The position numbers were made by a program, and so were the translations under genes. Source: Streptomyces sp. R41 (lineage in GTDB: Bacteria; Actinomycetota; Actinomycetes; Streptomycetales; Streptomycetaceae). From it: 64,000 bases of DNA. Where the stretch lies: NCBI RefSeq assembly GCF_041053055.1, contig NZ_CP163443.1, positions 6,307,001-6,371,000 on the forward strand. Direction: 5' to 3'. The notes beneath the pieces were generated by a model. The model did not search any database. It saw nothing but the letters and a program-made list of their open reading frames with translations, and was not told the origin of the DNA. Numbering within the stretch: the first letter of the stretch is position 1; every line of letters starts with the position of its first letter. Below are positions 28,475 to 37,451 of this stretch, piece by piece.

Positions 28475-30805
28475 TCACTTCTTCAGGGCCGTGGCCAATG
28501 ACTTCTCCAGCCACGGGGTGACATAGCCCATGCCGACCTTGGTGAGATGCACGCCGTCACCGTCGGGGTAGAGGCGCTTGCCCTTGGCGTTGTACTGCAC
28601 GCACTCGCCGTCGGGGCAGAGGAAGGCGTCGAGGTTCAGCAGGGAGACTTCGGCCGGGGCCGACTTCACGTACGTGGAGATCACGTCGTTGAAGCAATCG
28701 CCCCACTTCTCGATGATGGCGCCGTTGGCGCGTCGCTCGTTCATCAGCAGGATCTTGGTGTTCGGCGCCTGCTTCTGGACCACGGCGACGGCCGCCGTCA
28801 ACTGCTTCAGATAGCGGGTGCGGTAGGCCGAGTCGCAGGAAGTCAGCCACCTGCCGCCGATCTTCTGCTCGGCGGCGTCCCATCCGACGTGGACGAGGAC
28901 GGCGTCGGGCTGGGTGTTCTCCAACTGGTCGGCCCAGTAGTTCTTCCAGCCGATGCAGGAGTTCCAGTTCGTCAGGACCTTGCCGACGCGGTCGCGCACC
29001 GCCTGCGGGGACATGACGCCACAGCCGCCCTGGCCTCCGTCGATGACCGCGTAGCCGTTGCCGTGCTGGGCCAGGGAGGTTGCGAAGTCCTCCGCCATCG
29101 AGTCGCCCAGGGTCAGGACGAGCGGCTTGCCGTCCGGGCGCATCGAGTCGGCGACGTAGGTGGGCAGGTAGTACGAGCCGAGGCCGATGACCAGGGACGC
29201 CACGGTGAACACCGGGACGGCCCGCATGGGGCGCCAGTCGCGCACCCGATACTGCTCGATCGAGTAGTGCATGACCATCGACAGCAGCCAGGTGAGCCCG
29301 GCACCCAGCAGAAACAGGGCGTACGGCTTCATGTCCGGGTAGGCCATGAGCAGCACCCAGTACACCGGCAGGTGCAGCAGATACATGCTGTACGAGATCT
29401 GGCCGATCTCCATCAGCGGCTTCAGGCGCAGGGCCCGTGCCAGCGGGCCGCGGTCCGTGCTCAGGCAGGCGGCGGTCAGCGCGATCAGGAGGGCGACGAC
29501 GGCCAGTCCGCCCTGGTAGAGCCAGGGCTCGTGGTAGGTGCTCACCTTGATGCTGAGGTACACCACCGCGGCCAGGGACACGATCGCCGTCAGCGAGGCG
29601 AGGTGGTACACGAAGCCGCCCCCGGACCCGCCGTCGCCACCGTCCTCGGAGGCGCGGCGGCTCTCCGCGGCCGTGCGCTGCACCAGGTACACGACGAACG
29701 CGGCCGCCGCGCCCGCCATGAAGGCCACCGCACGGGTGTGGGTGGCCAGGTACAGGAAGTCGGTGTCGTGGTTGCCGCCGCGCCACAGCACGGGTGCGAC
29801 CAGCGCCGACGCGGCGAAGAGCAGCACAGCGAGGACGGCGACCGGCAGCACCCGGCGGCGGAAGACCGCGAAGGCGGCGACCAGGACCAGCGGCCACACG
29901 ACGTAGAACTGCTCGGTGATGCTCAGCGACCACATCGCGGAGAGCGGCTGGATGGCTCCGAAGTGGTCCCAGTAGGAGTCGCCGCGGGCGATCTGGGCCC
30001 AGTTGCCCACCTGGAAGAGGGCGCCGAGCGCCTGCTGCGAGACCGCGCGGGACTCCTTCAGCGGGCTCGTGAGGTACGAGAGGGCCACCACCAGGGCCAG
30101 GGCCACCATCAGGCCCGGCAGCAGGCGCTTGAAGCGGCGGCGGTAGAACCGCCCGACGCGGATACGGCCGGTGCGCTGCACCTCGCGGATCAGCACGAGC
30201 GTGGTGAGGAAGCCGGAGAGTACGAAGAAGGCGTCCACGCCGAACAGACCGTTGCTGAACCAGTTGGTGTGGTACAGCAGCACGGAGAGGATGGCGATTC
30301 CGCGCAGGCCGTCCACGGCCTCGAAGCGGGACCGCATGGGCGCGGGCTTCGACGCCTTGTCCGCCGGGGGCTTCTCGCTTCGGGCGGGCTTCGGCGCCGG
30401 CTCGGGATCCGACGCGGATACGGCCGGTGCGACAGGGGTCTGGACGACCGCCGTGCCGTGGCCGCCGTACGGCTGGTCCGCCTGTGGCTGCCGGGGGATC
30501 TGGGGCGTGTACTGCTGCTGCGGCTGGGCCTGGGGCTGCCCCGGATGCTGCGGGATCAGCTGCCCGACGTACTGCTGGGGCGGCGCGGGCGGGCGGCCGT
30601 ACTGCTGCCCGTATGCCTGCTGGTCGTACCCCGGGCGGCCCTGCCGGCCGTACGCCTGCTGCTGACCTTGCTGCCCGTACGGCTGCTGTTGCCCCTGCTG
30701 CCCGTACGCCTCCGGCTGTCCCTGCTGTCCGTACCCCTGCTGCCCGTAGGGCTGCTGTTCGTGGCCGTCAGGGCCCGGGTGTTCAGTGGGCGGCTGACGA
30801 TGCAT
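28475..30805 (-). CDS. AT3-SGNH membrane O-acyltransferase (OatA-like) with a Gln/Gly/Tyr/Pro-rich N-terminal tail
   Basis: 776 residues. Residues 1-135 are low complexity with repeated YGQQG units. Residues about 160-530 are an acyltransferase-3 membrane domain with about ten helices: [19 protein letters not shown] carries the conserved His, and DAFFVLSGF and [14 protein letters not shown] the R-rich motif. The C-terminal ~200 residues form an extracellular SGNH domain: [10 protein letters not shown] (nucleophile Ser), HVGWD, and DGDGVHLT (Asp and His). AT3-SGNH proteins move acetyl groups across the membrane onto surface glycans. Last gene of the putative mannan operon; its ATG lies 23 nt inside the preceding gene. 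Substrate is inferred from context. Confidence 0.9.
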   Translation of the reverse strand: MHRQPPTEHPGPDGHEQQPYGQQGYGQQGQPEAYGQQGQQQPYGQQGQQQAYGRQGRPGYDQQAYGQQYGRPPAPPQQYVGQLIPQHPGQPQAQPQQQYTPQIPRQPQADQPYGGHGTAVVQTPVAPAVSASDPEPAPKPARSEKPPADKASKPAPMRSRFEAVDGLRGIAILSVLLYHTNWFSNGLFGVDAFFVLSGFLTTLVLIREVQRTGRIRVGRFYRRRFKRLLPGLMVALALVVALSYLTSPLKESRAVSQQALGALFQVGNWAQIARGDSYWDHFGAIQPLSAMWSLSITEQFYVVWPLVLVAAFAVFRRRVLPVAVLAVLLFAASALVAPVLWRGGNHDTDFLYLATHTRAVAFMAGAAAAFVVYLVQRTAAESRRASEDGGDGGSGGGFVYHLASLTAIVSLAAVVYLSIKVSTYHEPWLYQGGLAVVALLIALTAACLSTDRGPLARALRLKPLMEIGQISYSMYLLHLPVYWVLLMAYPDMKPYALFLLGAGLTWLLSMVMHYSIEQYRVRDWRPMRAVPVFTVASLVIGLGSYYLPTYVADSMRPDGKPLVLTLGDSMAEDFATSLAQHGNGYAVIDGGQGGCGVMSPQAVRDRVGKVLTNWNSCIGWKNYWADQLENTQPDAVLVHVGWDAAEQKIGGRWLTSCDSAYRTRYLKQLTAAVAVVQKQAPNTKILLMNERRANGAIIEKWGDCFNDVISTYVKSAPAEVSLLNLDAFLCPDGECVQYNAKGKRLYPDGDGVHLTKVGMGYVTPWLEKSLATALKK

Positions 30806-31928
30806 GGGGTACTCCAGAGTGAGCGACGGCCTGCGCGGTGCAGGGAGCGGGGGATGCGGAGGTGCGGACGCCGTGGGCGGGCAGGAAGGCCCCGCAGGCG
30901 ATGCGCAGACCCGGCGGGAGTTCGTTGCCCTCGGCCACCCGGGCGCCGTCGCCGACGACCACCGCGTCCAGGACGCTGTCCTCGCCGATCACGGCGTGGC
31001 GTCCGACCACGGACGCGGACAGGCTGGCGCGGGCGGCGACCCGGGCACCGGTCAGCAGCACGCTGCCGTCGACCACCGCTCCCGCGCCGACCTCGGCGCC
31101 GGGGCCGACCACGGTGCCCCCGCTGAGCACGGCGCCGGGGTGCACCCGGGCGCCCGGCAGGACGAGGGACTCGCCGGTCGGGCCGGGCAGCGCAGGGGAG
31201 GTGACCCGGCCGCGCACGAGGTCCGCCGAGCCCTGGACGAACGCGGCCGGGGTGCCCAGGTCGAGCCAGTAGCTGTCGTCGACGACTCCGCGCACATGGG
31301 CGCCCGAGGCGAGCAGCTCGGGGAAGGTCTCGCGTTCCACGGAGACGTTCCGGCCGGCCGGGATCCGGTCGATCACCGAACGGGTGAAGACATAGCAACC
31401 CGCGTTGATCTGGTCGGTGGTGATCTCCTCGGGCGTCTGGGGCTTCTCCAGGAAGGCCCGGACGCGTCCTTCGGCGTCGGTGGGCACCAGGCCGAAGGCG
31501 CGCGGGTCGGCCACGCGCTGGAGGTGCAGGGTGACATCGGCCCGCGAGGCGACATGGCTGTCGCGCAGCGCGGCGACATCCAAGCCGGAGAGGATGTCGC
31601 CGTTGAAGACCAGCACCGGTTCGCCGGGGGCGCTGCGCAGTCGCTCGGCCGCGTTGCGGATGGCTCCGCCGGTGCCGAGGGCCACCTCTTCGGTGACGTA
31701 CTCGAGTTCCAGTCCGAGGCGGGAGCCGTCGCCGAACTCCTCCGCGAACAGCTCGGCGAGGTAGGAGGTCGCGAAAACGATCCGGGTGATCCCCGCGGCC
31801 GCGGCCCGCGCCAGCTGGTGCGTGAGGAACGGTACTCCGGCCACGGGCAGCAGCGGCTTGGGAATGTGGCTGGTCAGGGGCCGAAGCCGGGTGCCCTGAC
31901 CGCCGACGAGAAGGATCGCTTCAGTCAT
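30783..31928 (-). CDS. mannose-1-phosphate guanylyltransferase-like nucleotidyltransferase
   Basis: 381 residues. The N-terminal ~235 residues form a nucleotidyltransferase domain: [20 protein letters not shown] is the signature loop, VFNGDIL holds the metal-binding Asp, and INAGCYVF and VERETFPEL follow. Residues about 250-355 are left-handed beta-helix hexapeptide repeats ([19 protein letters not shown]). This layout fits enzymes making GDP-mannose from mannose-1-phosphate, or less likely ADP/UDP-glucose. It lies 57 bp after the GH113-like gene and overlaps the acyltransferase start, consistent with supplying the sugar donor for the GT2 synthase. Confidence 0.85.
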   Translation of the reverse strand: MTEAILLVGGQGTRLRPLTSHIPKPLLPVAGVPFLTHQLARAAAAGITRIVFATSYLAELFAEEFGDGSRLGLELEYVTEEVALGTGGAIRNAAERLRSAPGEPVLVFNGDILSGLDVAALRDSHVASRADVTLHLQRVADPRAFGLVPTDAEGRVRAFLEKPQTPEEITTDQINAGCYVFTRSVIDRIPAGRNVSVERETFPELLASGAHVRGVVDDSYWLDLGTPAAFVQGSADLVRGRVTSPALPGPTGESLVLPGARVHPGAVLSGGTVVGPGAEVGAGAVVDGSVLLTGARVAARASLSASVVGRHAVIGEDSVLDAVVVGDGARVAEGNELPPGLRIACGAFLPAHGVRTSASPAPCTAQAVAHSGVPHASSAAH

Positions 31929-31985
31929 GTGGTGTCCGCCTTGGGTCGCGGGGACGGGTCATGGATGCGTGGGGGGATGTCTCCA

Positions 31986-33236
31986 TTACTGGGCGGCCGC
32001 GCTGCCGGGCCCGGCGTAGTCGGAGGTGAAACAGGTCTTGACGGCTTTCTCACTCTTGGGGCGCCCGGCGAAGTCCAGGCGGGAGGCCGTTTTGTCGTCC
32101 GGTGGGGTGTTGGGGTCGTCGTCGAAGTAGATCGACCACCAATAGACGCCGCTCATTCGGCGTTCCTGGACGACCTTGCAGACGGCCGTGTACCAGTTGG
32201 CCTGCACCTGCGGGTTGACGGGATTCTTCGTGTAGAAGTCGCCGGGTGACTTGTACGCGCCGTTCATCGCGCCGATTCCGGCCTCGGCGAGGGTGATGTT
32301 GGGCAGGTCGCCCGTGGTCTTCTTGTCGAGCCAGGTGTTCCAGCCCTCCGCGAGCCGGTCGACGGAGGCGTTGTCGGGCACCTTGACGGGAAAGTAGGCG
32401 TCTACGCCGAGGTGGCTGACCGGCATGTTGATGCGGCCCGAGACGTAGTTGTCCCAGTTGGCGTCGTAGGCCACCTCACCGGAGAAGACCTTCTCCGCCG
32501 AGGCCACCAGAGAGTCCCAGCCCGGGGCGCCCTCCATGGAGTTCAGCTCGGTGCCGATCACGAAGGTGTTCGCCTTGTCCTGGTCGGCGACCTTGAGATA
32601 CGGGGTGAGGAGCTTCAGGTAGGAGGCGAACCAGGCGGAGCGGGAGGCGGGCTCGATGTTGCCGCGCCAGCCGGTCGGCGGGTCGAGCGAGGCCTCGTCC
32701 ATGATCGGCCGGACCGTGGTGCGGAAGCCGGCGTCCTCGAACACCTTCAGCACCTTCTGCAGGCGCTCCGCGGACGGCGTCTTCGCGCCGGCCGTCAGGG
32801 TGTTGGACGTACGGCCCCCGGTGTAGAAGGGGAACGAGATCGACACCGAGTTGGCGCCCAGGCTGATGAGGTACTTCGCGTGCTTGCGCGCCTGCTCGAC
32901 GACGAAGTCGTCGGACCGCTTCTTGGTCTCCTCCTCCCAGTACAGCTGCACGCCCCACTGAGGCATGCCCTCCTTCCAGGCCTTGGCGACCTTGAGGGTG
33001 TCCTCGGAAGCGGAGCCGGAGGAAGAGGAGGAGTTCGGGGACGCGGACTTCTTGGTTCCGGTCGCCGAGGTGGAGTTCCCAGCGCCGGAGCCGTCGTTGC
33101 CGAAGACGAGCCTGGGCAGGACGGAGCCGGAGTCCCAGCGCACCGGCTGGTTGCCGATGAACAGGGGCGTGCCGACCACTACGGCGAGGACGGACAGGGG
33201 AAAGACGGCCAGCATCGGCAGTCGCGAGCGCTTCAT
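31986..33236 (-). CDS. secreted GH113-like beta-mannanase
   Basis: 416 residues. An N-terminal hydrophobic signal/anchor (LPMLAVFPLSVLAVVVGTPL) is followed by a Ser/Thr-rich linker and a TIM barrel from about residue 85. Features match GH113: ANSVSISFPFYTG, VRPIMDEASLDPPTGWRGNI, FVIGTELNSM (likely acid/base Glu), VAYDANWDNY, SHLGVDAYFP, and ITLAEAGIG (likely nucleophile Glu). GH113 enzymes cleave beta-1,4-mannan. Sixteen to 19 bp after the synthase gene, so it may trim or release the polymer, like the cellulase in cellulose operons. A GTG 3 bp upstream could also start translation. Confidence 0.8.
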   Translation of the reverse strand: MKRSRLPMLAVFPLSVLAVVVGTPLFIGNQPVRWDSGSVLPRLVFGNDGSGAGNSTSATGTKKSASPNSSSSSGSASEDTLKVAKAWKEGMPQWGVQLYWEEETKKRSDDFVVEQARKHAKYLISLGANSVSISFPFYTGGRTSNTLTAGAKTPSAERLQKVLKVFEDAGFRTTVRPIMDEASLDPPTGWRGNIEPASRSAWFASYLKLLTPYLKVADQDKANTFVIGTELNSMEGAPGWDSLVASAEKVFSGEVAYDANWDNYVSGRINMPVSHLGVDAYFPVKVPDNASVDRLAEGWNTWLDKKTTGDLPNITLAEAGIGAMNGAYKSPGDFYTKNPVNPQVQANWYTAVCKVVQERRMSGVYWWSIYFDDDPNTPPDDKTASRLDFAGRPKSEKAVKTCFTSDYAGPGSAAAQ

Positions 33237-33255
33237 CACGGGTGCTTTCGTGCGG

Positions 33256-34707
33256 TCAGGCGGGTTTGGCGATCACGACGAACTTGTTCTCCTCGCGCCG
33301 GAGGAACTTCAGGAAGCCCTTGAAGCCTCCGAGCCCTTCCAGTACGGAGAAGACGGGGATGAGGGCGATCACGACGACCGGCTCCCACCACTTGCGCCGG
33401 CCGCTCGCCGAGGCGATGGCGTTGAGGCGCAGCCCTTCCCAGTAGGTCCAGATGACGTAGGCGAAGTTGAGGGCCCACAGGATGACGACGGACTGGGTGA
33501 CGGGCGAGGTGTTGAGGTCGCCGACGAGCAGTCCGATGCAGAGCACCGCGACGATGTGCTGGAGCGGACCGAGGATCCAGGTGGCCACGCACACGGAGAG
33601 GAACCAGCGGTAGCGCCACGGAATGGTGCGGTTGAAGCAGAGCGCCACCAGGCCCCAGGCCCAGCGGTCGCGCTGTTTGACGAAGTCCTTGGTGGTGGCC
33701 GGGGAGGCGCCGTAGCAGCGTCCGTTGAACCAGTCGCTGCGGCCGGGGTAGCGGCGGCAGAAGCTGAGGGCGAGTTGGGCGTCCTCGACGATCGCCTTCG
33801 GCCCGAAATCCCAGCCGATGGTGGCCTCGATGGACGCGCGGAGCACCAGCAGTTCGCCGTGGACTCCGGCCGCCGGGGTGCCCATGCCGGTCAGCGCCCG
33901 GAAGCGGGCGATGTCGTCGGCGGGTCGCACCGCGTCGGCGAGCCAGGTGAAGAGGTTGACCGCGTTCTCGCGGGGATACGTGAGGATGCCCTGGGCCATG
34001 TGCTTGGCCTCGTCGGGGTGGGCGCGGCGCTGGCGGTTGATGAACTGGGCGAGCGAGGCCGCCGTGTCGGGGCCGACGCCGGTGTCGTCGTCCATGTGCA
34101 GCACCCACACGTGGTCGAGGGCCTCGCCCTCCTCGATCCGCAGCTCATGCGCGTAGTTGTTGGCGCGAGCCTTGAAGCGGGTCCCGTTGGCGGTCACGTA
34201 CGCCTTGGGCGTCTCCACTACGCGGATGAGCGGGTTCGAGGCGGCGAGCCGGTCGATCGACTGGGTGGCCTCGCAGCCCTCCTCGGTGAGGACGTCGACG
34301 CGCATGTAGGGGAAGTACTCGGGCAGGTGCTCGACATAGGAGAGCACCGAGCGCTCCAGCGCCGGGTAGGTGTCGTGCCGACCGATCGTCGGTACGAGGA
34401 CGATCAGGAAGTCCTGGTCGACGGGGGCCGGCGGCACCATACGGTCGCTCTGCCGCACCCGGCGCCGGATGAGCAGGGCGCCCTGGATGCCCACCATCAC
34501 ACCGATCACCGGCAGCGACCAGACGACGGTGAGCGCCCAGCTCAGCGGAGAGGAGCTGGGGCGGTAGGTGTACAGCCCGAAGAACAGCAGCAGCACGAAA
34601 GGCAGGAGGAACGGCACGATGCCAGGTCTCCAGGCCTCAGTGCGCTTCGCCAGTTTCGCGTTGTGACGAGAGTGCGAGGCACCCCCGTCGACCATTGTCG
34701 ACGCCAT
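33256..34707 (-). CDS. membrane glycosyltransferase family 2, Egghead/BRE-3-like beta-mannosyltransferase or polysaccharide synthase
   Basis: 483 residues. Two N-terminal transmembrane helices (about 28-50 and 56-80), a cytosolic GT-A domain (about 95-335), then three or four C-terminal membrane helices. The catalytic motifs of processive GT2 enzymes are present: VLHMDDDTG (DxD), AIVEDAQLA (catalytic ED) and QRDRWAWG (QxxRW). The IVEDA...WFNGRCYGASPAT..DF..QRDRW order resembles eukaryotic Egghead/BRE-3 beta-1,4-mannosyltransferases more than cellulose synthase, and no PilZ domain is visible. First gene of the operon, with its own regulatory region upstream. Probably polymerises and exports a mannose-containing chain; linkage is inferred. 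Confidence 0.82.
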   Translation of the reverse strand: MASTMVDGGASHSRHNAKLAKRTEAWRPGIVPFLLPFVLLLFFGLYTYRPSSSPLSWALTVVWSLPVIGVMVGIQGALLIRRRVRQSDRMVPPAPVDQDFLIVLVPTIGRHDTYPALERSVLSYVEHLPEYFPYMRVDVLTEEGCEATQSIDRLAASNPLIRVVETPKAYVTANGTRFKARANNYAHELRIEEGEALDHVWVLHMDDDTGVGPDTAASLAQFINRQRRAHPDEAKHMAQGILTYPRENAVNLFTWLADAVRPADDIARFRALTGMGTPAAGVHGELLVLRASIEATIGWDFGPKAIVEDAQLALSFCRRYPGRSDWFNGRCYGASPATTKDFVKQRDRWAWGLVALCFNRTIPWRYRWFLSVCVATWILGPLQHIVAVLCIGLLVGDLNTSPVTQSVVILWALNFAYVIWTYWEGLRLNAIASASGRRKWWEPVVVIALIPVFSVLEGLGGFKGFLKFLRREENKFVVIAKPA

Positions 34708-34723
34708 GACGACTGCTCAGCTC

Positions 34724-34765
34724 CCGTGAAATCAGTGGCGCGCTGGAGCAGTGGCGATTTCACGG
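34724..34765 (-). promoter_or_regulatory. leader inverted repeat upstream of the GT2 synthase
   Basis: CCGTGAAATC (34724-34733) and GATTTCACGG (34756-34765) are perfect 10-nt arms. They lie 17-58 bp before the GT2 start and could form a leader hairpin or bind a regulator. Confidence 0.45.
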
Positions 34766-34774
34766 CATGACACA

Positions 34775-34798
34775 AAAGGCGCGCGTCGGCGCGCCTTT
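34775..34798. terminator. terminator between the GH26 gene and the GT2 operon
   Basis: AAAGGCGCGC and GCGCGCCTTT arms with a GTCG loop. On the minus strand it is followed by T's, fitting a terminator for the upstream GH26 gene and making the GT2 operon a separate unit, unless the GT2 promoter lies upstream and the hairpin acts as an attenuator. Confidence 0.7.
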
Positions 34799-34881
34799 GT
34801 TCCCGGGCCCCCACCCTCCAACACCTTCTTCGGTGCGTCGGCCTCTCAGATGCCCCCCCAGGCGCCCGAAGCTCAGGCCGA

Positions 34882-34903
34882 ACAGAAACGTGATTCTGTC
34901 ACG
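34882..34903. promoter_or_regulatory. overlapping inverted repeats, candidate operator of the GT2 operon
   Basis: ACAGAA-N6-TTCTGT (34882-34899) overlaps CGTGA-N5-TCACG (34889-34903); both are perfect. The second resembles a CRP-family site with one base less in the centre. On the minus strand, TTGAAC-18-TTCCAT just upstream could be a promoter. Confidence 0.45.
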
Positions 34904-34958
34904 CAAGTAGTTGAGTATGGAACAGGTGTGAGCAGGATGTGTTCAAGAAGTAACAAAC

Positions 34959-36350
34959 CTAGGGCTTGTGCAGTGATGTCCAGTCGACATCCGACTCAAG
35001 GGCCCTCCCACCGCCGGTGATGACCTTTGGTGAGCCGTAGGTCTGCTTCACGTCCGTGGCGGTGTTCTTGCCCCGGGGCGAGGACACGTTGTCGAACGTC
35101 AGCGCCTGCCCCCACACCGTCCACAGCACCCACGGAGTCCTGGTCAGGGTGTCCGGCCGGGCCGCGTTGAGCGGCACATGGAAGGACTCGGCCACGATCC
35201 GGGGCTTGCGGTACTCCTCCAGGCCGCGGTACCAGACCTCGGTCCAGGCACCGTCGCCGAACGGCTCGGCAGGGGAGTCGCTGTAGTCGTCGACGCCCAC
35301 GACGTCGACGTAACGGCCGCCCGGGTAGTACGCCCGCGGCTGCCGTCCGTAGGCGCCGTCCCAGGAGTTGGGCGCCCAGACGAAGATCAGGTTGTGCAGT
35401 CCGCGGCGGTCCACGAGGTAGTCGTGGGTGAGCCGCCAGAGCTTCCGGTACGCGGACGGGTCCTGGCCCGCCCACCAGAAGCCGTTGCGGTCGGGCGCCG
35501 TGTTCATCTCGTGGTACGGGCGGAGCAGGACCGGCACCCCGTGGTCCGCGAGATAGCCCAGGTGATCGGCGAGGTAGTCGAGGTCGCGCAGCAGCTCCCG
35601 GTGTTCGGTGCTGCCCGGGGTGACCACCCGGCCGAACCAGCCCGGGTCCTTCGCCCCGGGGGAGTGGCGGCGCAGCGTCGCGTCGAAGCCCTTCACCGTG
35701 CTGCCCGGGTACGGCTGGTGGAAGGAGACCCCGACCAGGCCCGCCGGGGCGCCGCCGTTGTCCGGCAGGGTGACCTCGGTGCCGGAGGCGCAGTCCGTGT
35801 GCGTGCCGGAGGGGTGGTAGGAGCCGTCCGCCCCTCGGGGCAGGCCCGCCCAGACGCCGAGCGCGAGGTCCACGACGTCGTCGGCGTACCCCCAGTACTC
35901 ACGGCAGCTCGGCCAGGAGCGGGAGTACGAGCGGGACTCGCCCACCGCCCAGCCCGGCCGGTCGTAGCCGGGACCGAGGTCCAGCTCCACGAAGCCGGGC
36001 AGCCGTCCGGTGATGTCGCGCACCTTGCGGTAGTAGTAGCCCGGCTGTTTGGTGCCCTTGTAGTCGCCGTACAGCGCGTTGTACCGCTCGTTGTGCAGCT
36101 CGACGTGCTGGCCGATCACGGTGCGGCCCGGGCGGCCCAGGCGCGCGCGGTTCTCCAGGCCCGCCAGCATCGCGTAGACCCGGCGCGCCGCGGGGGTCGC
36201 CGCCGGGTCCCGCTGGCGCAGATCGGTGGGGACGGTGCGGGGGCCGGGCGCCGGCTCGTCGCCCTTCGGCCAGGCCCATATCGCGAGCGGAGCCAGCAGC
36301 GCCGCCCCGGCCGCGGCCCCGATCAGCCGGACTCTCCCGCGCGCCCGCAC
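34959..36350 (-). CDS. secreted GH26 beta-mannanase
   Basis: 463 residues. An N-terminal signal or anchor (VRLIGAAAGAALLAPLAIWAW) precedes a GH26 TIM barrel. GVSFHQPYPGS, VLLRPYHEMN (acid/base Glu near residue 280), NLIFVWAPNSWDG, YVDVVGVDDYSD and RIVAESFH (nucleophile Glu near 407) match GH26 endo-beta-1,4-mannanases in order and spacing. GTG start. Its own promoter lies about 45 bp upstream. A second mannanase fold next to the GH113-like gene supports a mannan-type substrate for the locus. Confidence 0.9.
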   Translation of the reverse strand: MRARGRVRLIGAAAGAALLAPLAIWAWPKGDEPAPGPRTVPTDLRQRDPAATPAARRVYAMLAGLENRARLGRPGRTVIGQHVELHNERYNALYGDYKGTKQPGYYYRKVRDITGRLPGFVELDLGPGYDRPGWAVGESRSYSRSWPSCREYWGYADDVVDLALGVWAGLPRGADGSYHPSGTHTDCASGTEVTLPDNGGAPAGLVGVSFHQPYPGSTVKGFDATLRRHSPGAKDPGWFGRVVTPGSTEHRELLRDLDYLADHLGYLADHGVPVLLRPYHEMNTAPDRNGFWWAGQDPSAYRKLWRLTHDYLVDRRGLHNLIFVWAPNSWDGAYGRQPRAYYPGGRYVDVVGVDDYSDSPAEPFGDGAWTEVWYRGLEEYRKPRIVAESFHVPLNAARPDTLTRTPWVLWTVWGQALTFDNVSSPRGKNTATDVKQTYGSPKVITGGGRALESDVDWTSLHKP

Positions 36351-36392
36351 GCTGCTACGCCGGTTCCACGATGAGCCGCCCGAAGGGAAGGT

Positions 36393-36420
36393 GGTGTATG
36401 GACGTGTGCTGAGTGGTCAA
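36393..36420 (-). promoter_or_regulatory. promoter of the GH26 gene
   Basis: On the minus strand TTGACC and TACACC are separated by 16 nt, about 43 bp upstream of the GTG start. Confidence 0.5.
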
Positions 36421-36489
36421 GGGCCGGTCCCCATGGACAGTTGATCGCTGACTGGCGATTGCCGACTGGGGGGAGAGTGTCACATGCCG

Positions 36490-37377
36490 CTACTCGTTGG
36501 CCGCCGCCGACGCCTGGGCCTCGCCTCGCCTGCGGATCTGCCGGAAGGCGAACTCGGCGATGTCGTCGCCGCTCGTGAAGACCTTGGTGTCCTTCGTCGT
36601 CACGTCCTTGCCGTTGGTGAACCCGGCGAGCGTGAAGTAGGCGTAGCGGCCGTAGGAGTTGGTGGTCGAGCGGCAGACGGCGGAGTTGCAGAAGGACTTG
36701 ACGCCGTTGCCGGACAGGGAGGTGACGATGCTCTTCTTGTCCGCCGCGCCCTTGGCCTTGGCCGCCTGCGCCTCGGTGTCGAAGACGGCCACGCCGACCG
36801 TCACCGCGACACCGTCCTTGGTGTAGGTGACGCGCAGGACGCGTGTGCAGCCGTTCTTGGTGAGGACCGCGGGGAGGGTGCCCTTCGTGGCCGAGGCGCA
36901 GTTCTTCGTGTCCGCCGTCGGGCCCTTGCGGTAGACGCGGTCACCCATCGTCAGCTGCGTACCGGGGAAGAGGATGTCCGGGCTGAGCGGTGCCGTGTCC
37001 TTCTTCGCGCTGGATATGAAGTCCTTCGGATCCAGCGGGGGAGGCGCCGAGGTCGGCTCGAACGAGGGGGCCGGCGCGGTGGTCTCGCTCGGGATGTTCG
37101 CGGTGGCGGGCAGGTTCGAGGGCTGGTTCGAGGCCCGGCTGTCCCCGTTCGCGGACACCACGGCCACGGCGACGGCCGCGCCGACCGCCATCGTGGCGAG
37201 CGCTCCGCCGCCGATGAACAGCAGTCTGCGGCGTTTGTTGCGCGTCTCGGACGCCTCGGCGAGTGCCGCCCAGTCAGGAGTCCGATCGGCGGTCTGGTTG
37301 CCCCATTGAGGCTGCTGAGAACCCGGCTTCCAGGGATCCCACGGGGGCTGCCCCTGCCCACCCTGCCCATAACTCAT
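36490..37377 (-). CDS. single-pass membrane-anchored protein of unknown function
   Basis: 295 residues. A cytosolic Gly/Gln/Pro-rich N-terminus (SYGQGGQGQPPWDPWKPG) is followed by one transmembrane helix (RRRLLFIGGGALATMAVGAAVAVAVV, about 52-77), a Thr/Pro-rich linker and an extracellular domain of about 170 residues with four or more Cys (NCAS, GCTR, FCNSAVCRS). No catalytic motif recognised. The start at 37377 is 7 nt from a TAAGAT -10 element, so the mRNA is probably leaderless. Divergent from the GT87 gene. Confidence 0.8.
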   Translation of the reverse strand: MSYGQGGQGQPPWDPWKPGSQQPQWGNQTADRTPDWAALAEASETRNKRRRLLFIGGGALATMAVGAAVAVAVVSANGDSRASNQPSNLPATANIPSETTAPAPSFEPTSAPPPLDPKDFISSAKKDTAPLSPDILFPGTQLTMGDRVYRKGPTADTKNCASATKGTLPAVLTKNGCTRVLRVTYTKDGVAVTVGVAVFDTEAQAAKAKGAADKKSIVTSLSGNGVKSFCNSAVCRSTTNSYGRYAYFTLAGFTNGKDVTTKDTKVFTSGDDIAEFAFRQIRRRGEAQASAAANE

Positions 37378-37384
37378 GCGCCGC

Positions 37385-37390
37385 ATCTTA
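37385..37390 (-). promoter_or_regulatory. -10 element TAAGAT, leaderless promoter
   Basis: Minus-strand TAAGAT ends 7 nt before the start codon at 37377; no Shine-Dalgarno is present. Confidence 0.5.
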
Positions 37391-37438
37391 GACGGGCGTC
37401 GGGGGGTGCCGTTCCGCATCACGGCGCACTCGAGCCCC

Positions 37439-37444
37439 TAGCGT
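37439..37444 (+). promoter_or_regulatory. -10 element TAGCGT, leaderless promoter of the GT87 gene
   Basis: TAGCGT ends 7 nt before the ATG at 37452. It pairs with the divergent leaderless promoter at 37385-37390. Confidence 0.45.
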
Positions 37445-37451
37445 GACCTGC

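Noticed and set aside
28547..31126. 859-codon open frame on the plus strand
   Set aside because: Antisense to the acyltransferase and nucleotidyltransferase genes, both of which have clear motifs; its sequence is Gly/Arg/Val/His-rich with no domain.
34889..34903. Canonical CRP-family site
   Set aside because: The GTGA and TCAC arms have a 5-nt centre, one short of the usual spacing; kept as an unassigned operator.
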